Shown: piece by piece, positions 51,406 to 60,363 of the stretch
Layout: each line of letters opens with the position of its first letter
Numbering within the stretch: position 1 is the first letter of the stretch
NCBI GenBank assembly: GCA_964371025.1
Contig: CAYJKH010000001.1
Span: 195,939 to 259,938 of the forward strand
DNA from: CAYJDP01 sp964371025
GTDB lineage: Bacteria; Bacillota_I; Bacilli_A; RF39; UBA660
Length of the DNA: 64,000 nt
Direction: 5' to 3'
Position numbers and translations under genes: made by a program
Notes under the pieces: model-generated
The model's input: the letters and a program-made list of their open reading frames with translations, nothing else
Told to the model about the DNA's origin: nothing
Database searches by the model: none

Positions 51406-53064
51406 ATGGAGACAACTAATATATCAAAACTAAAAAGAACTAAGATGTTAGAAACGATTAATGAAATTAAAAAAAATATCACAGATGAAAAGACGTTAGA
51501 AAATATTTCTTTAATTGAAAATGAACTAAATAAAAATAAATACGGTTTAATATGGGAAGAACATAAAGAAAGAGTAGATGAGGAATTAGAAACGCAAGTT
51601 CCAACATTTGAAGAAATTGATGAAAAGAAAATCATAAAAGTTACTGACGAACCGTACAATTTTTTATTAGAAGGAGACAATCTGCACAGTCTATATCTGT
51701 TAGAAAAGACACATTTAGGAAAAATTGATTTTATTTATATTGATCCACCGTATAACACTCATAATAGAGAGTTTGTATATAATGATAAAATTGTAGGGCA
51801 AGATGATTCATACCGGCATTCTAAGTGGTTATCATTCATAGAAAAGCGACTATGTATTAGTAAAAATATTTTGTCTAAAAGTGGTGTTATATTTATTAGT
51901 ATAGATCAAAACGAGTTCGCACAGTTAAAATTGCTATGTGACAATATCTTTGGTGAGGAAAATTTTATTGGAAATTTTATTTGGCGAAAAAAATATGGTG
52001 GAGGTCAAACTGATGAATTTTTTGTTACTGAACATGAATATATCTTTGGATATAGAAAATCCAATGCATATAATTGGTGTGATGAATATAAGGATATTAA
52101 TGATAATGAATTTAAATATGAAGATGATAAAGGAAAGTTTTCTATTACCAAATTAGAAAAATGGGGGAGTTCTAGTCATAGAGAAGATAGACCGACTATG
52201 TACTTTTCGATAAAAGATCCTGATGATAATGATTTTTATCCTATAGCCCCTGATGGAATGCAAGGGAGATGGAGAGTAGGTAAAGAACGGTTAAATAATT
52301 TGATAGTTACAAATTGTATATATTGGAAAAATGATGTAAAAAATGGTAGATGGATTCCTTATGAAAAAAACTATTTATTTAATAGCAAAGAAAAATTAAT
52401 TAAAAGCAGAAGTATTTTGTATAATATTGCAGAAACGGGAACAGCTACTAAGTTATTAACAAATATATTTGGTAAAAAAGATGTTTTTAATAATCCGAAA
52501 CCTATAGAATTAATTAAGTTTTTAATTAAACATAATAAATCAAATATAGTATTAGACTTTTTTGCTGGATCTGGAACAACAGGGCAAGCAGTTTTAGAAC
52601 TGAATAAAGAAGATAATGGGAACCGAAAGTTTATTTTGTGTACAAATAATGAAAATAATATTTGTGAAGAAATAACTTATAAAAGAATCGAAAAAGTAAT
52701 AAATGGTTATGGCGATGTCGAAAATATTCCAGCAAATTTAAAATATTTTAAGACATCATATGTTCCTAGAATGAATAATGAAGAAGTAAATTTACATTTC
52801 AATTTATTAATAAATATTAAAAATCTAATTCAACTAGAAAACGGTATTGAGATAGATGATAAAAAAATTCAAGTATTTCTTGAAGAACATGAATTAGATA
52901 AATTTAGTAAAAATAACGAAAAATTAGATATATGTGAAAAAATTTATATTTCTTCAGATATATTAATAACTTCATACCAAGAAGAAATATTTAAGGATAA
53001 TAATATTGATGTATATATAATACCCGAATATTATTTTGAAGAAGAAATTATGGAGGTAATGTAA
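51406..53064 (+). CDS. Type III restriction-modification methyltransferase (Mod)
   Basis: The 552-residue beta-class N6-adenine methyltransferase has the catalytic motif IYIDPPYNTHNREFVYND near residue 110, IDQNEFAQLKLLCDNIFGEENF after it, a roughly 150-residue target-recognition region, and the SAM-binding motif LDFFAGSGTTGQAVLELN near 385. The motif order DPPY then FxGxG is that of type III Mod subunits, which methylate one strand of an asymmetric site and specify the target for restriction. A GAGGTG site precedes ATG 51406. It shares one base with the res gene (TAATG). Confidence 0.92.
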   Translation: METTNISKLKRTKMLETINEIKKNITDEKTLENISLIENELNKNKYGLIWEEHKERVDEELETQVPTFEEIDEKKIIKVTDEPYNFLLEGDNLHSLYLLEKTHLGKIDFIYIDPPYNTHNREFVYNDKIVGQDDSYRHSKWLSFIEKRLCISKNILSKSGVIFISIDQNEFAQLKLLCDNIFGEENFIGNFIWRKKYGGGQTDEFFVTEHEYIFGYRKSNAYNWCDEYKDINDNEFKYEDDKGKFSITKLEKWGSSSHREDRPTMYFSIKDPDDNDFYPIAPDGMQGRWRVGKERLNNLIVTNCIYWKNDVKNGRWIPYEKNYLFNSKEKLIKSRSILYNIAETGTATKLLTNIFGKKDVFNNPKPIELIKFLIKHNKSNIVLDFFAGSGTTGQAVLELNKEDNGNRKFILCTNNENNICEEITYKRIEKVINGYGDVENIPANLKYFKTSYVPRMNNEEVNLHFNLLINIKNLIQLENGIEIDDKKIQVFLEEHELDKFSKNNEKLDICEKIYISSDILITSYQEEIFKDNNIDVYIIPEYYFEEEIMEVM

Positions 53065-55256
53065 TGCAAGGAATTAAGTTAAAAGATTTTCAAGTAGAAA
53101 ATGTGAATAAATTATTAGATGTAACATCTGTTGGAAATAAAAAAGAAATACTATTAAAAGCTCCTACAGGAAGCGGGAAAACAATTATACTACTTTCATA
53201 TTTAGAGGAATATTTTAAAGATAATAAAAATGCTATTGCAGTATGGCTTACTCCAGGCAAAGGTGATTTAGAAGAGCAAAGTAAAATAAAAATGAATAAG
53301 ATTTTACCAAGACATACAACAAAAAGTATACAAGACGTTTTATTACAAGGTTTCGATGCTAAAGATACAGCATTTATTAATTGGGAAACTGTTACAAAAA
53401 AAGGAAATAATGCACTAAAAGATGCTGAAAGAAAAAATTTATATGAAAGAATAAGAGAAGCTCATAATAATAGTTATAAATTTATAGTAATAGTTGATGA
53501 GGAACACTTGAATAAGACAGTTAAAGCAGAAACTCTTATAGATTACATTAATCCGGAATATGTAATAAGAGTAAGTGCTACAGCTAAAACCAATAAGGAA
53601 GCAGAAAATATTGTTATAGATGATGTTGATGTAATAAGAGAGGGTTTAATAACAAAAGCATTATATATCAATGAAAATGTTTCTAATCAGGTAACACTCT
53701 CAAATGAACATGAATATTTACTTGATTTAGCTATAAATAAAAGAAAAGAAATTAAGGAAGAGTATATAAAAAATAATATACAAGTAAATCCATTAATAAT
53801 AATTCAAGTTCCTAGTAAATCGGATGAGTTAATTGATCAAATAGAAACAATTTTAGAAGAAAAATCATATGCATATAATCGCGGTAATTTAGCTATATGG
53901 CTTGCTGAAAGAAAAGAAAATATTGAAGGTATAGAAAATAATGAATCTAATCAGGCGGTACTTATTATGAAACAAGCAATATCAACTGGTTGGGACTGTC
54001 CTAGAGCCAAAATATTAGTAAAACTTCGCGATAATATGAGTGAAGACTTTGAAACACAAACAATCGGTAGAATTAGAAGAATGCCACAAGCAAGACATTA
54101 TGATAATATTTTAATGGATAATTGTTATTTATATACTTTTGATGAAAAATATGAACAATCTATAAGACAAGAATTAGGACAAAACGCACACGATACTAAA
54201 ATTGTTTTTCTAAAAGAGGATTTTAAAAATATAATTTTACCTAAAATAACTGTTGACAGTAGATTTGATAAATTTGATGAAAGAGAAACATTCAAAATAC
54301 TATTTGAATATTTCACTAATAAATATAAACTTAGTACTAAAAGAGCTGATAATAAATTATTATTAGAATCTAATGGATATGAATTTAAAACTACAATTGA
54401 TAGACATATAGTGCAAGGTAAGTTTGTTAAAATTGAAGATATTAATGAGGCTGACAGAGTTAAAATGCAATCAAAAATATCAACTAATAAAAATGGGTTT
54501 GAAATGCGTAATGCAATAAACATTATATCTAGTAAAATTGGAATGAGACCAGATCGTACAAGATTAATGCTTGAAAGAATGTTTAATAAAGGAAAGTTAT
54601 TTCAGAAAAAATTTATTGATTTAACATTAATTGAATTTTATGCTTTTGTAATTAATAACGTTGACTTACTAAAGCATGACTTTTTAGAAGCCGTATCACA
54701 AAAAGCAAGACAAATGAAATTGAAAATTGAAGATTTAAAAACTATAGAATGGCATATACCTGAAAAAGATTATATAAAGTATGATTCGAAAATGAAAGAT
54801 ATGAATGTATATGAAAAAAGTGTATATAAGGAATATCCTAATAGTACTATTAAATCTAAATCTGAAAGAATGTTTGAATTTTATTGCGAAAATAGTGATA
54901 ATGTTAAATGGTTTTATAAAAATGGAGAAAAATCTCAAGAATACTTTTCTATATATTATAATGATTCAATGAATAAAATATGGAATTTTTATCCTGATTA
55001 TATAGTTTGCGATAATAATGATAAGATATGGATTATTGAAACTAAAGGCGGAGAAACTGTAAGCGGAGAAAGCAAAAATATTGATGTGAAAGTAGAGAAT
55101 AAATTTCAAGTATTGAAAGATTATGCAATAAAATGTAATGTTGAATTTGGTTTTGTAAGAGATTACGATAAAAATGAATCGTTATACTTGTGTAGTACTG
55201 AATATACAGAAAATATGGATAGTGATAATTGGAATTTATTAAGTGATATATTTTAA
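53064..55256 (+). CDS. Type III restriction enzyme helicase-nuclease subunit (Res)
   Basis: The 730-residue SF2 translocase has Walker A LKAPTGSGKT (around residue 36), a DEEH box IVVDEEHLNK near 157, motif III-like RVSATAKT, GWDCPRAKILVKLRDN near 310 and motif VI QTIGRIRRMPQ near 335. The C-terminus holds a PD-(D/E)xK nuclease core: PDYIV near 644 and IIETKGG near 658. Type III Res proteins are usually 850-1000 residues, so this is a compact version. With the coupled Mod upstream it forms a complete type III system cutting foreign DNA lacking methylation. Confidence 0.9.
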   Translation: MQGIKLKDFQVENVNKLLDVTSVGNKKEILLKAPTGSGKTIILLSYLEEYFKDNKNAIAVWLTPGKGDLEEQSKIKMNKILPRHTTKSIQDVLLQGFDAKDTAFINWETVTKKGNNALKDAERKNLYERIREAHNNSYKFIVIVDEEHLNKTVKAETLIDYINPEYVIRVSATAKTNKEAENIVIDDVDVIREGLITKALYINENVSNQVTLSNEHEYLLDLAINKRKEIKEEYIKNNIQVNPLIIIQVPSKSDELIDQIETILEEKSYAYNRGNLAIWLAERKENIEGIENNESNQAVLIMKQAISTGWDCPRAKILVKLRDNMSEDFETQTIGRIRRMPQARHYDNILMDNCYLYTFDEKYEQSIRQELGQNAHDTKIVFLKEDFKNIILPKITVDSRFDKFDERETFKILFEYFTNKYKLSTKRADNKLLLESNGYEFKTTIDRHIVQGKFVKIEDINEADRVKMQSKISTNKNGFEMRNAINIISSKIGMRPDRTRLMLERMFNKGKLFQKKFIDLTLIEFYAFVINNVDLLKHDFLEAVSQKARQMKLKIEDLKTIEWHIPEKDYIKYDSKMKDMNVYEKSVYKEYPNSTIKSKSERMFEFYCENSDNVKWFYKNGEKSQEYFSIYYNDSMNKIWNFYPDYIVCDNNDKIWIIETKGGETVSGESKNIDVKVENKFQVLKDYAIKCNVEFGFVRDYDKNESLYLCSTEYTENMDSDNWNLLSDIF

Positions 55257-55410
55257 TGTTCGCTAAATGATTAATTATCAAAAGTTGATGCTGAAGCTAA
55301 AAAATATAAAAAGAATAATAACATTTGTGATTCTGAGGAAAGCATATAATTAATTATTATTAATATTTATTTTTGATTTTAAAAATCTGCCTATAAAGAG
55401 GAGGTTAAAT
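55257..55410 (+). other. Intergenic gap with possible decayed coding fragment
   Basis: The 154-bp gap between res and the next gene contains an open stretch at about 55275-55349 reading LSKVDAEAKKYKKNNNICDS with no start codon or ribosome-binding site. It could be a remnant of a lost gene. No terminator hairpin is evident, so read-through from the R-M genes into the downstream pair is possible. Confidence 0.3.
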
Positions 55411-58400
55411 ATGGATTCTGAAGTAAAAAGAAATATCCTAAAAATTATTGATGAATTACCTGATGAAAATTCATGTTTAGATTATAAAGCTATACCATAT
55501 GAAAATAGTAAAATGCACGAATTAATTAAAGATATAAATGCTTTTTTAAATAGTGAGGAAGCATATGAACGAGATAAATATATAATAATAGGAGTAAGTG
55601 ATTCAAAAGATGTATGTGGTTTAAAATCCACAAAAATGTTAGATACATTTTATCAAAAAGCCGCAGACTTCATTTTTCCAAGACCTTCTATTGAAACAGG
55701 AACTATAAAAAATAAAATTTTAGGAAGAGAATATGAGTTTGGGTATATTTATATTTCAAAAGAGAATAAGGATAGAGTTTACGAAATTCATAAAGATTAT
55801 TATTATTCAAACGATAAAAATTTATATTTGTTGAATCAAGCTCTTCCAAACATAGCTGTTGCTTCAACTGCTTGGATAAGGAGAGGTACTTGTAAAAGAA
55901 TATTGGACGAACATACTCGAAGAAATATTTATGAATCAAATAAATTGAAAATAGATTTCTCATTATCGCCAAACATCAACTATAGTAAAATTGATGCTTC
56001 ATTCAATTGTAAAATTATTAAAACTGTAATTTTATTTGGAGGCTGGAATGAAAATAATGAAGAGGATAAGAAAGTTTTAGAAGAATATATTGGGGTAAGT
56101 TATAAAGAGTTTATTGAAAAGTTTCGAACAATTGTGAAATTTGAAAACAATTTCACTTTTAAAAATGGTGTTTGGAAAATAAATACTCGAAGTGAATATT
56201 TAAAACGTTATGCACTCGATTTTTATAAAGAAGACTTTGAAATGTTTCATTTGTTAATTATAAAAATATTAAAAATAAATCATCCAAAATTAGATTTAGC
56301 AAAAGATAAAAGAAATATGTATGATATTTATAATAAAAAAACTATATATTCAAATGAAATAAGAACAGGTGTTGCAGAATCTCTTGTAATCTTGGAATCA
56401 TTAAAAAAAGAATTTGATAATTGTAAAACTGAAGTATCAAATTTTGTGGTTTTAACAGTTAGAGAAATTTTAGGAGATTCCAACTGGTATATATGGGCAA
56501 GTTTAAATAATTTGCTACCATTTTTAGCAGAGTCATCCCCTACGGAATTTTTGAATCAATTGGAGAAATATTTATTAAAAGATAAAGCAAAAAAAATACT
56601 CTTTGAGAATGAATTAGATATTACTAATTATAATTATTCAACGCCGCTATATTGGAGTTTACAGTTAATTGCTTGGAATACAGATTACTTTGTCCGAGTT
56701 GGGATGATTTTATATGAATTAGCAGTAGTAGACGATAAAGCCATTGAACATATTGTGAATATATTATTGCCGTGGTATCCGAATACATTTGCTCCTATTG
56801 CTTTGAGAACAGTCTTATTAGAAAATATTTTTAAAAAAAATATTTCAATAGGTTGGAAAATAAGTATTCAATTAATGCCTGGAATAAAAACAACTACTTT
56901 TCCTACTTACAAACCTAAGTATATAGATATACCAAACGAGGAGGTTTCTATTTCTGAACAAGAATATTATGAACAAGTAGATACTTATATTGATTTAATG
57001 CTTAAATATTGTAAAGGTTCCATCGGAAGAATGATTGATTTAATTAGTTTACTTGACAAAATTTCAAGAAAAAATTTAGATAAAATATGTGATTATTTCA
57101 AATTAAATAAAAACAAATTAAAAACAAAAAAAAGTAAATATAAATTTTGGGATAAAATGAAACAATTTGCTTTTGAAATTGATAAAAATGAAACTCTAAA
57201 AGAAGAATATATACTTGGAACAAAAGAAAAAATCGATGAAATTATAGTATTTTTAGACTTGAATAATATTATATTTGAAGTGTCAAGATTATTTAAAAAG
57301 AATAATTGGGAATTAATTAGTGACTTTGAAAATTATAGTGATTCAGAAAAAAAACTTTATGAATTACAATTAACAAAAGTAAAACAATTGTGGTTAAAGA
57401 AAGGTAATGATTCAATATTGGAATTATTAAGCTATGCTGAAGATACATTCCAAGTTGGGAAGATATTTTCTAATCTTAATATATCTATCAAAGATGAAAA
57501 GAATTTAATTTTATTTAATTTAGACAAAAAGGAACAATTATCTAATTTTTCAAAAGGTTATATTTTTAATAAATATAATTTATGTAATAAAGAATATGAT
57601 ATTTATACTTTAATTGAATTGTCAAAAAAATCAAAAATTAATTTTTTATTGATGCTACCATATAATATGGATACATTTATAAATGTAGAAAAGATATTAA
57701 TAAATGATTCGTTATTGTATTGGAAAGAAGTTAATATAAGGATTATAGAAGATGTTGAAGTTTTAAAATATTGTGTAAATAAATTACTAGAAGTTAAAAG
57801 GTTTGAAAAAATTTTGTGGTTATATAGGATTTCTATATATCATAATAAAGAACTGACTTATGATGATGAACTTATATTAACATGTCTTGAAAAACTAAAT
57901 GAAAATTTTAATCAATATGATATATGTGAGGCAATATCAAAATTACAAAAAATGCAAACTGATAAAGAAAGATTATTTTATATAGAATGGAAATTTTTAC
58001 CTTTTTTATATAGTGGTGAAAATTGGCCTATAACTATAGAAAAAGCGATTGCTACTGATGTTAATAAATATGCTGAAATTTTAAAACTAGCTTTTAAAGA
58101 ACGCTCCAAAGAAAAAGATGAAATTAATAATGATGAAAATATAGCGAAAAATGCCTATAATTTTTTACACCATTGGAAATATATTCCCGGAACTAAATCT
58201 GATGGTTATATTGATCATTCATTTTTAAAGCAGTGGTATAATGATATGAAAATGATTTGTTCTGAGATAGACAGACTTGAAGTTGGTTTGTTGTGTTTTG
58301 GTAAATTGTTATTTAGTTCACCTAAAGATAAAAGTGGATTTTGGATAGATAAAGCTGTTGCTAGAATAATAGAAGAAAATATGACAGTTAGAAGAGGTTA

Positions 58401-58605
58401 TGAAACTGAAGCGTTTAATTCTGTTGGTGTTATAAATTGGGATGAAAATGGTACGGCTTATTTACAAAAAAAGGATGAGTATGAAAAAAAAGCTAACAAT
58501 ACTGATTTGGAAGGATATCATAAATTTGCAACTTCATTGAGAGGAATTTCGAAAAATTTTGATTTTCACGCTGAGCACATGAAGGATACATATTATGATA
58601 ATTAA
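55411..58605 (+). CDS. Large AlbA_2/Schlafen-type protein, 1064 aa, candidate defence component
   Basis: Residues 1 to about 165 resemble the AlbA_2 (Schlafen-like) domain: SCLDYKAIPYENSKMHELIKDINAFLNS, as two adjoining blocks, then KYIIIGVSDSKDVCGLK and a later WIRRGTCKRIL strand. This domain binds nucleic acid and in some members cleaves tRNA. The remaining 900 residues are Trp/Leu-rich and helical, like a HEAT-type scaffold, and show no Walker motif. The tail (RRGYETEAFNSVGVINWDEN, then Tyr/Ala helices) recalls, from memory, large uncharacterised proteins in defence islands. AGGAGG precedes ATG 55411. The next gene is 12 bp downstream and should be co-expressed. I cannot assign a named system. 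Confidence 0.7.
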   Translation: MDSEVKRNILKIIDELPDENSCLDYKAIPYENSKMHELIKDINAFLNSEEAYERDKYIIIGVSDSKDVCGLKSTKMLDTFYQKAADFIFPRPSIETGTIKNKILGREYEFGYIYISKENKDRVYEIHKDYYYSNDKNLYLLNQALPNIAVASTAWIRRGTCKRILDEHTRRNIYESNKLKIDFSLSPNINYSKIDASFNCKIIKTVILFGGWNENNEEDKKVLEEYIGVSYKEFIEKFRTIVKFENNFTFKNGVWKINTRSEYLKRYALDFYKEDFEMFHLLIIKILKINHPKLDLAKDKRNMYDIYNKKTIYSNEIRTGVAESLVILESLKKEFDNCKTEVSNFVVLTVREILGDSNWYIWASLNNLLPFLAESSPTEFLNQLEKYLLKDKAKKILFENELDITNYNYSTPLYWSLQLIAWNTDYFVRVGMILYELAVVDDKAIEHIVNILLPWYPNTFAPIALRTVLLENIFKKNISIGWKISIQLMPGIKTTTFPTYKPKYIDIPNEEVSISEQEYYEQVDTYIDLMLKYCKGSIGRMIDLISLLDKISRKNLDKICDYFKLNKNKLKTKKSKYKFWDKMKQFAFEIDKNETLKEEYILGTKEKIDEIIVFLDLNNIIFEVSRLFKKNNWELISDFENYSDSEKKLYELQLTKVKQLWLKKGNDSILELLSYAEDTFQVGKIFSNLNISIKDEKNLILFNLDKKEQLSNFSKGYIFNKYNLCNKEYDIYTLIELSKKSKINFLLMLPYNMDTFINVEKILINDSLLYWKEVNIRIIEDVEVLKYCVNKLLEVKRFEKILWLYRISIYHNKELTYDDELILTCLEKLNENFNQYDICEAISKLQKMQTDKERLFYIEWKFLPFLYSGENWPITIEKAIATDVNKYAEILKLAFKERSKEKDEINNDENIAKNAYNFLHHWKYIPGTKSDGYIDHSFLKQWYNDMKMICSEIDRLEVGLLCFGKLLFSSPKDKSGFWIDKAVARIIEENMTVRRGYETEAFNSVGVINWDENGTAYLQKKDEYEKKANNTDLEGYHKFATSLRGISKNFDFHAEHMKDTYYDN

Positions 58606-58617
58606 AAAGGAGTTATT

Positions 58618-59988
58618 ATGAATAGTGTATTAGGAAAAGTTAAAATAAAAGGGAAAATTTATAGTTTTTCTTTAACTGATAATATAATAAATTTAGTACC
58701 TCATAAATTAAAGGATGTATATATAGATTTATTTGATAATATCAATAATAATAAAAAAAATATTCAAATATCATTTGAAGGCGAAACTAATAATGGTTAT
58801 TATATAAAGTTCATTAATATAAAGTTGAGAAATAGGGGTAGAGGCTGTATGGATGCTTTTGTACCAGTATACATTTTGGGAAGAGAAAATGCAATCTCAC
58901 CACTTCCAAAAGCAGATAATATTGAAATAATAAGGTTTAAAGGGGATGTAATTAGTAAATTTTATAATTATAATGAATTTGTTAAATATGAAAAAAAAGC
59001 AAACGGAAAAAGATCTGTAACAGTAAATTTAGATAAATCAAATAAAAAAATACAATTCGATAATTTTTATATTGAATTTAAGGTGTTAACAAAAAAAAGT
59101 AAAAAAATAAATGAAGCAGTCTTTGATGTTGAAAGTATTATGGATGTTGTTTTTACAAAACCTATATCAAACACTAAAATTTTGGAAATATACTTGTCTG
59201 TTTTAAAGTTTTATAAATTTATATATAAAAGAAGTTTTCTAAAATTTTCATCAGTAGAATTGATGAAAAAAGCAAATGTAAACTATCTTGATAAAATTAA
59301 AAAACTTCCTATATTTTACAATATGTATGTAGCTAATGAAAAAGATGTTGAAAACGATGTTTATAAAGAGTCGTTAACCTTTTCGGATATTGACGATTAT
59401 TTTAAAAATATATTTTTAAAAATTATCAATACTACATTGGAATTAAATTATTTTAAAGAAAGTTATACAAAATCATTATCTATTGATCAAAATAGATATA
59501 TGAATTTAGCAATGAATTTTGAAAAGCAATTTAATGTTATACATAATGATAAATTTAAATCAGTAACTAATAATGATTATGATGAAGTGAAAAAACTAAT
59601 TATTAGTACTATTGAAAATATTGAAGTAAAAGGGAGAGGAAAAAAAGATTATAAGCAAAAATTTAAACAACAAATAGAAAAATTGGAAGGAATATTTGAA
59701 GAAAAAATTAGATATTCATTATCTGAATATAAAGAGTGTTTAATAGATATTTTTAACCGAAGATTAAAAATTGATAATGTTAAAAATTATAAATATGATG
59801 AAATAGCTACTACCTTTTCAAAAACAAGAAACTTGATTGCTCATGGCGAAATAATCGAAGGATTTTCCAATAAGGAAATTATATCGTTTATAATTTTATA
59901 TCAATTATTATATTGTATGATTTTAAAATCCGCTGGTATTGAGATGGTTAAAATAAAGGATTTACTTAACGAATATCCAGAATTTTAA
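58618..59988 (+). CDS. ApeA-like HEPN-domain protein, 456 aa, candidate abortive-infection RNase
   Basis: The N-terminal 200 residues look like the ApeA N-terminal beta-rich domain, ending in FDVESIMDVVFTKPISNTKI followed by a helical bundle. The C-terminal region (about 300-456) is all helical and carries the HEPN ribonuclease motif RNLIAH (Arg404, Asn405, His409) in TFSKTRNLIAHGEI. HEPN proteins of this type are RNA-cleaving effectors, and ApeA gives abortive-infection immunity. AAAGGAG lies before ATG 58618, 12 bp after the 1064-residue protein, so the two likely form sensor/regulator and effector. The exact family needs a profile search. Confidence 0.72.
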   Translation: MNSVLGKVKIKGKIYSFSLTDNIINLVPHKLKDVYIDLFDNINNNKKNIQISFEGETNNGYYIKFINIKLRNRGRGCMDAFVPVYILGRENAISPLPKADNIEIIRFKGDVISKFYNYNEFVKYEKKANGKRSVTVNLDKSNKKIQFDNFYIEFKVLTKKSKKINEAVFDVESIMDVVFTKPISNTKILEIYLSVLKFYKFIYKRSFLKFSSVELMKKANVNYLDKIKKLPIFYNMYVANEKDVENDVYKESLTFSDIDDYFKNIFLKIINTTLELNYFKESYTKSLSIDQNRYMNLAMNFEKQFNVIHNDKFKSVTNNDYDEVKKLIISTIENIEVKGRGKKDYKQKFKQQIEKLEGIFEEKIRYSLSEYKECLIDIFNRRLKIDNVKNYKYDEIATTFSKTRNLIAHGEIIEGFSNKEIISFIILYQLLYCMILKSAGIEMVKIKDLLNEYPEF

Positions 59989-60010
59989 ATTTTTATTTAA
60001 CCATAAATTA

Positions 60011-60118
60011 TTAAAACTGATCACACAAAAATATATAATCTAACTAACAATGAAACGTCCGTAAGTGGAGTAGTCATCTTCTAGTGGATATAAACGAACC
60101 AAATAAGGTTTGTTTTTT
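60011..60118 (+). ncRNA. Candidate small RNA or 3' terminator region
   Basis: TTAAAA (60011-60016), 17-bp spacer and TATAAT (60034-60039) could start a roughly 73-nt RNA ending at a good terminator: AACGAACC (60093-60100) pairs with GGTTTGTT (60107-60114, one G-T pair), then Ts. The segment between is less AT-rich than its surroundings and has no useful reading frame. It could equally be just the terminator of the defence operon. Confidence 0.3.
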
Positions 60119-60125
60119 AGTTAAA

Positions 60126-60154
60126 TTGACTTAAATACTTATATTTGATATAAT
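60126..60154 (+). promoter_or_regulatory. Consensus promoter for the his leader and second hisS
   Basis: TTGACT (60126-60131), 17-bp spacer, TATAAT (60149-60154). Transcription would begin near 60161, just before the leader-peptide ribosome-binding site. Confidence 0.85.
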
Positions 60155-60180
60155 TCCTATATTGAAAGGGATGAATTTAT

Positions 60181-60243
60181 ATGAATAATTTATTTACAAA
60201 ACAACATCATCATTTAAATTCACACTTGGGTTTACGACATTAA
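60181..60243 (+). CDS. Histidine leader peptide, 20 aa, controlling hisS2
   Basis: The reading frame encodes MNNLFTKQHHHLNSHLGLRH and stops at TAA 60241-60243. Five of 20 codons are His (codons 9, 10, 11, 15 and 20), including a run of three and one directly before the stop. AAAGGG at 60165-60170 is a suitable ribosome-binding site and a consensus promoter lies upstream. It precedes competing hairpins and a terminator in front of a histidyl-tRNA synthetase gene. The composition and position make it a sensor of charged tRNA(His): ribosomes should stall when His-tRNA is scarce. It is analogous in design to hisL, but in front of a synthetase gene and unrelated in sequence. Confidence 0.85.
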   Translation: MNNLFTKQHHHLNSHLGLRH

Positions 60244-60251
60244 TAATGTTT

Positions 60252-60340
60252 TAAATACAAGTGTTATTTGTGATACTTGTATTTAGATTAGATATTTTTC
60301 TTATATATTTAACTATACAAGTATTATTGTATAGTTTTTT
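60252..60340 (+). promoter_or_regulatory. Transcription attenuator with mutually exclusive hairpins
   Basis: Arm 1 (60252-60262) pairs with arm 2 (60275-60285) over 11 bp. Arm 2 bases ATACTTGTAT (60273-60282) can instead pair perfectly with arm 3 ATACAAGTAT (60315-60324), an antiterminator. Arm 3 bases AACTATACAA (60311-60320) otherwise pair with TTGTATAGTT (60327-60336) followed by Ts, an intrinsic terminator. A further 7-bp pairing, ACACTTG inside the leader (60222-60228) with CAAGTGT (60258-60264), could modulate arm 1. A ribosome stalled at the last His codon would cover the base of hairpin 1:2 and favour 2:3, hence read-through into hisS2. The exact stall site is inferred. Confidence 0.8.
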
Positions 60341-60363
60341 AATTTAAGAAAGAAGGAATAATT

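Noticed and set aside
52712..52724. TGTCGAA inside the mod gene
   Set aside because: A single copy inside coding sequence with no neighbouring box or promoter; likely chance.
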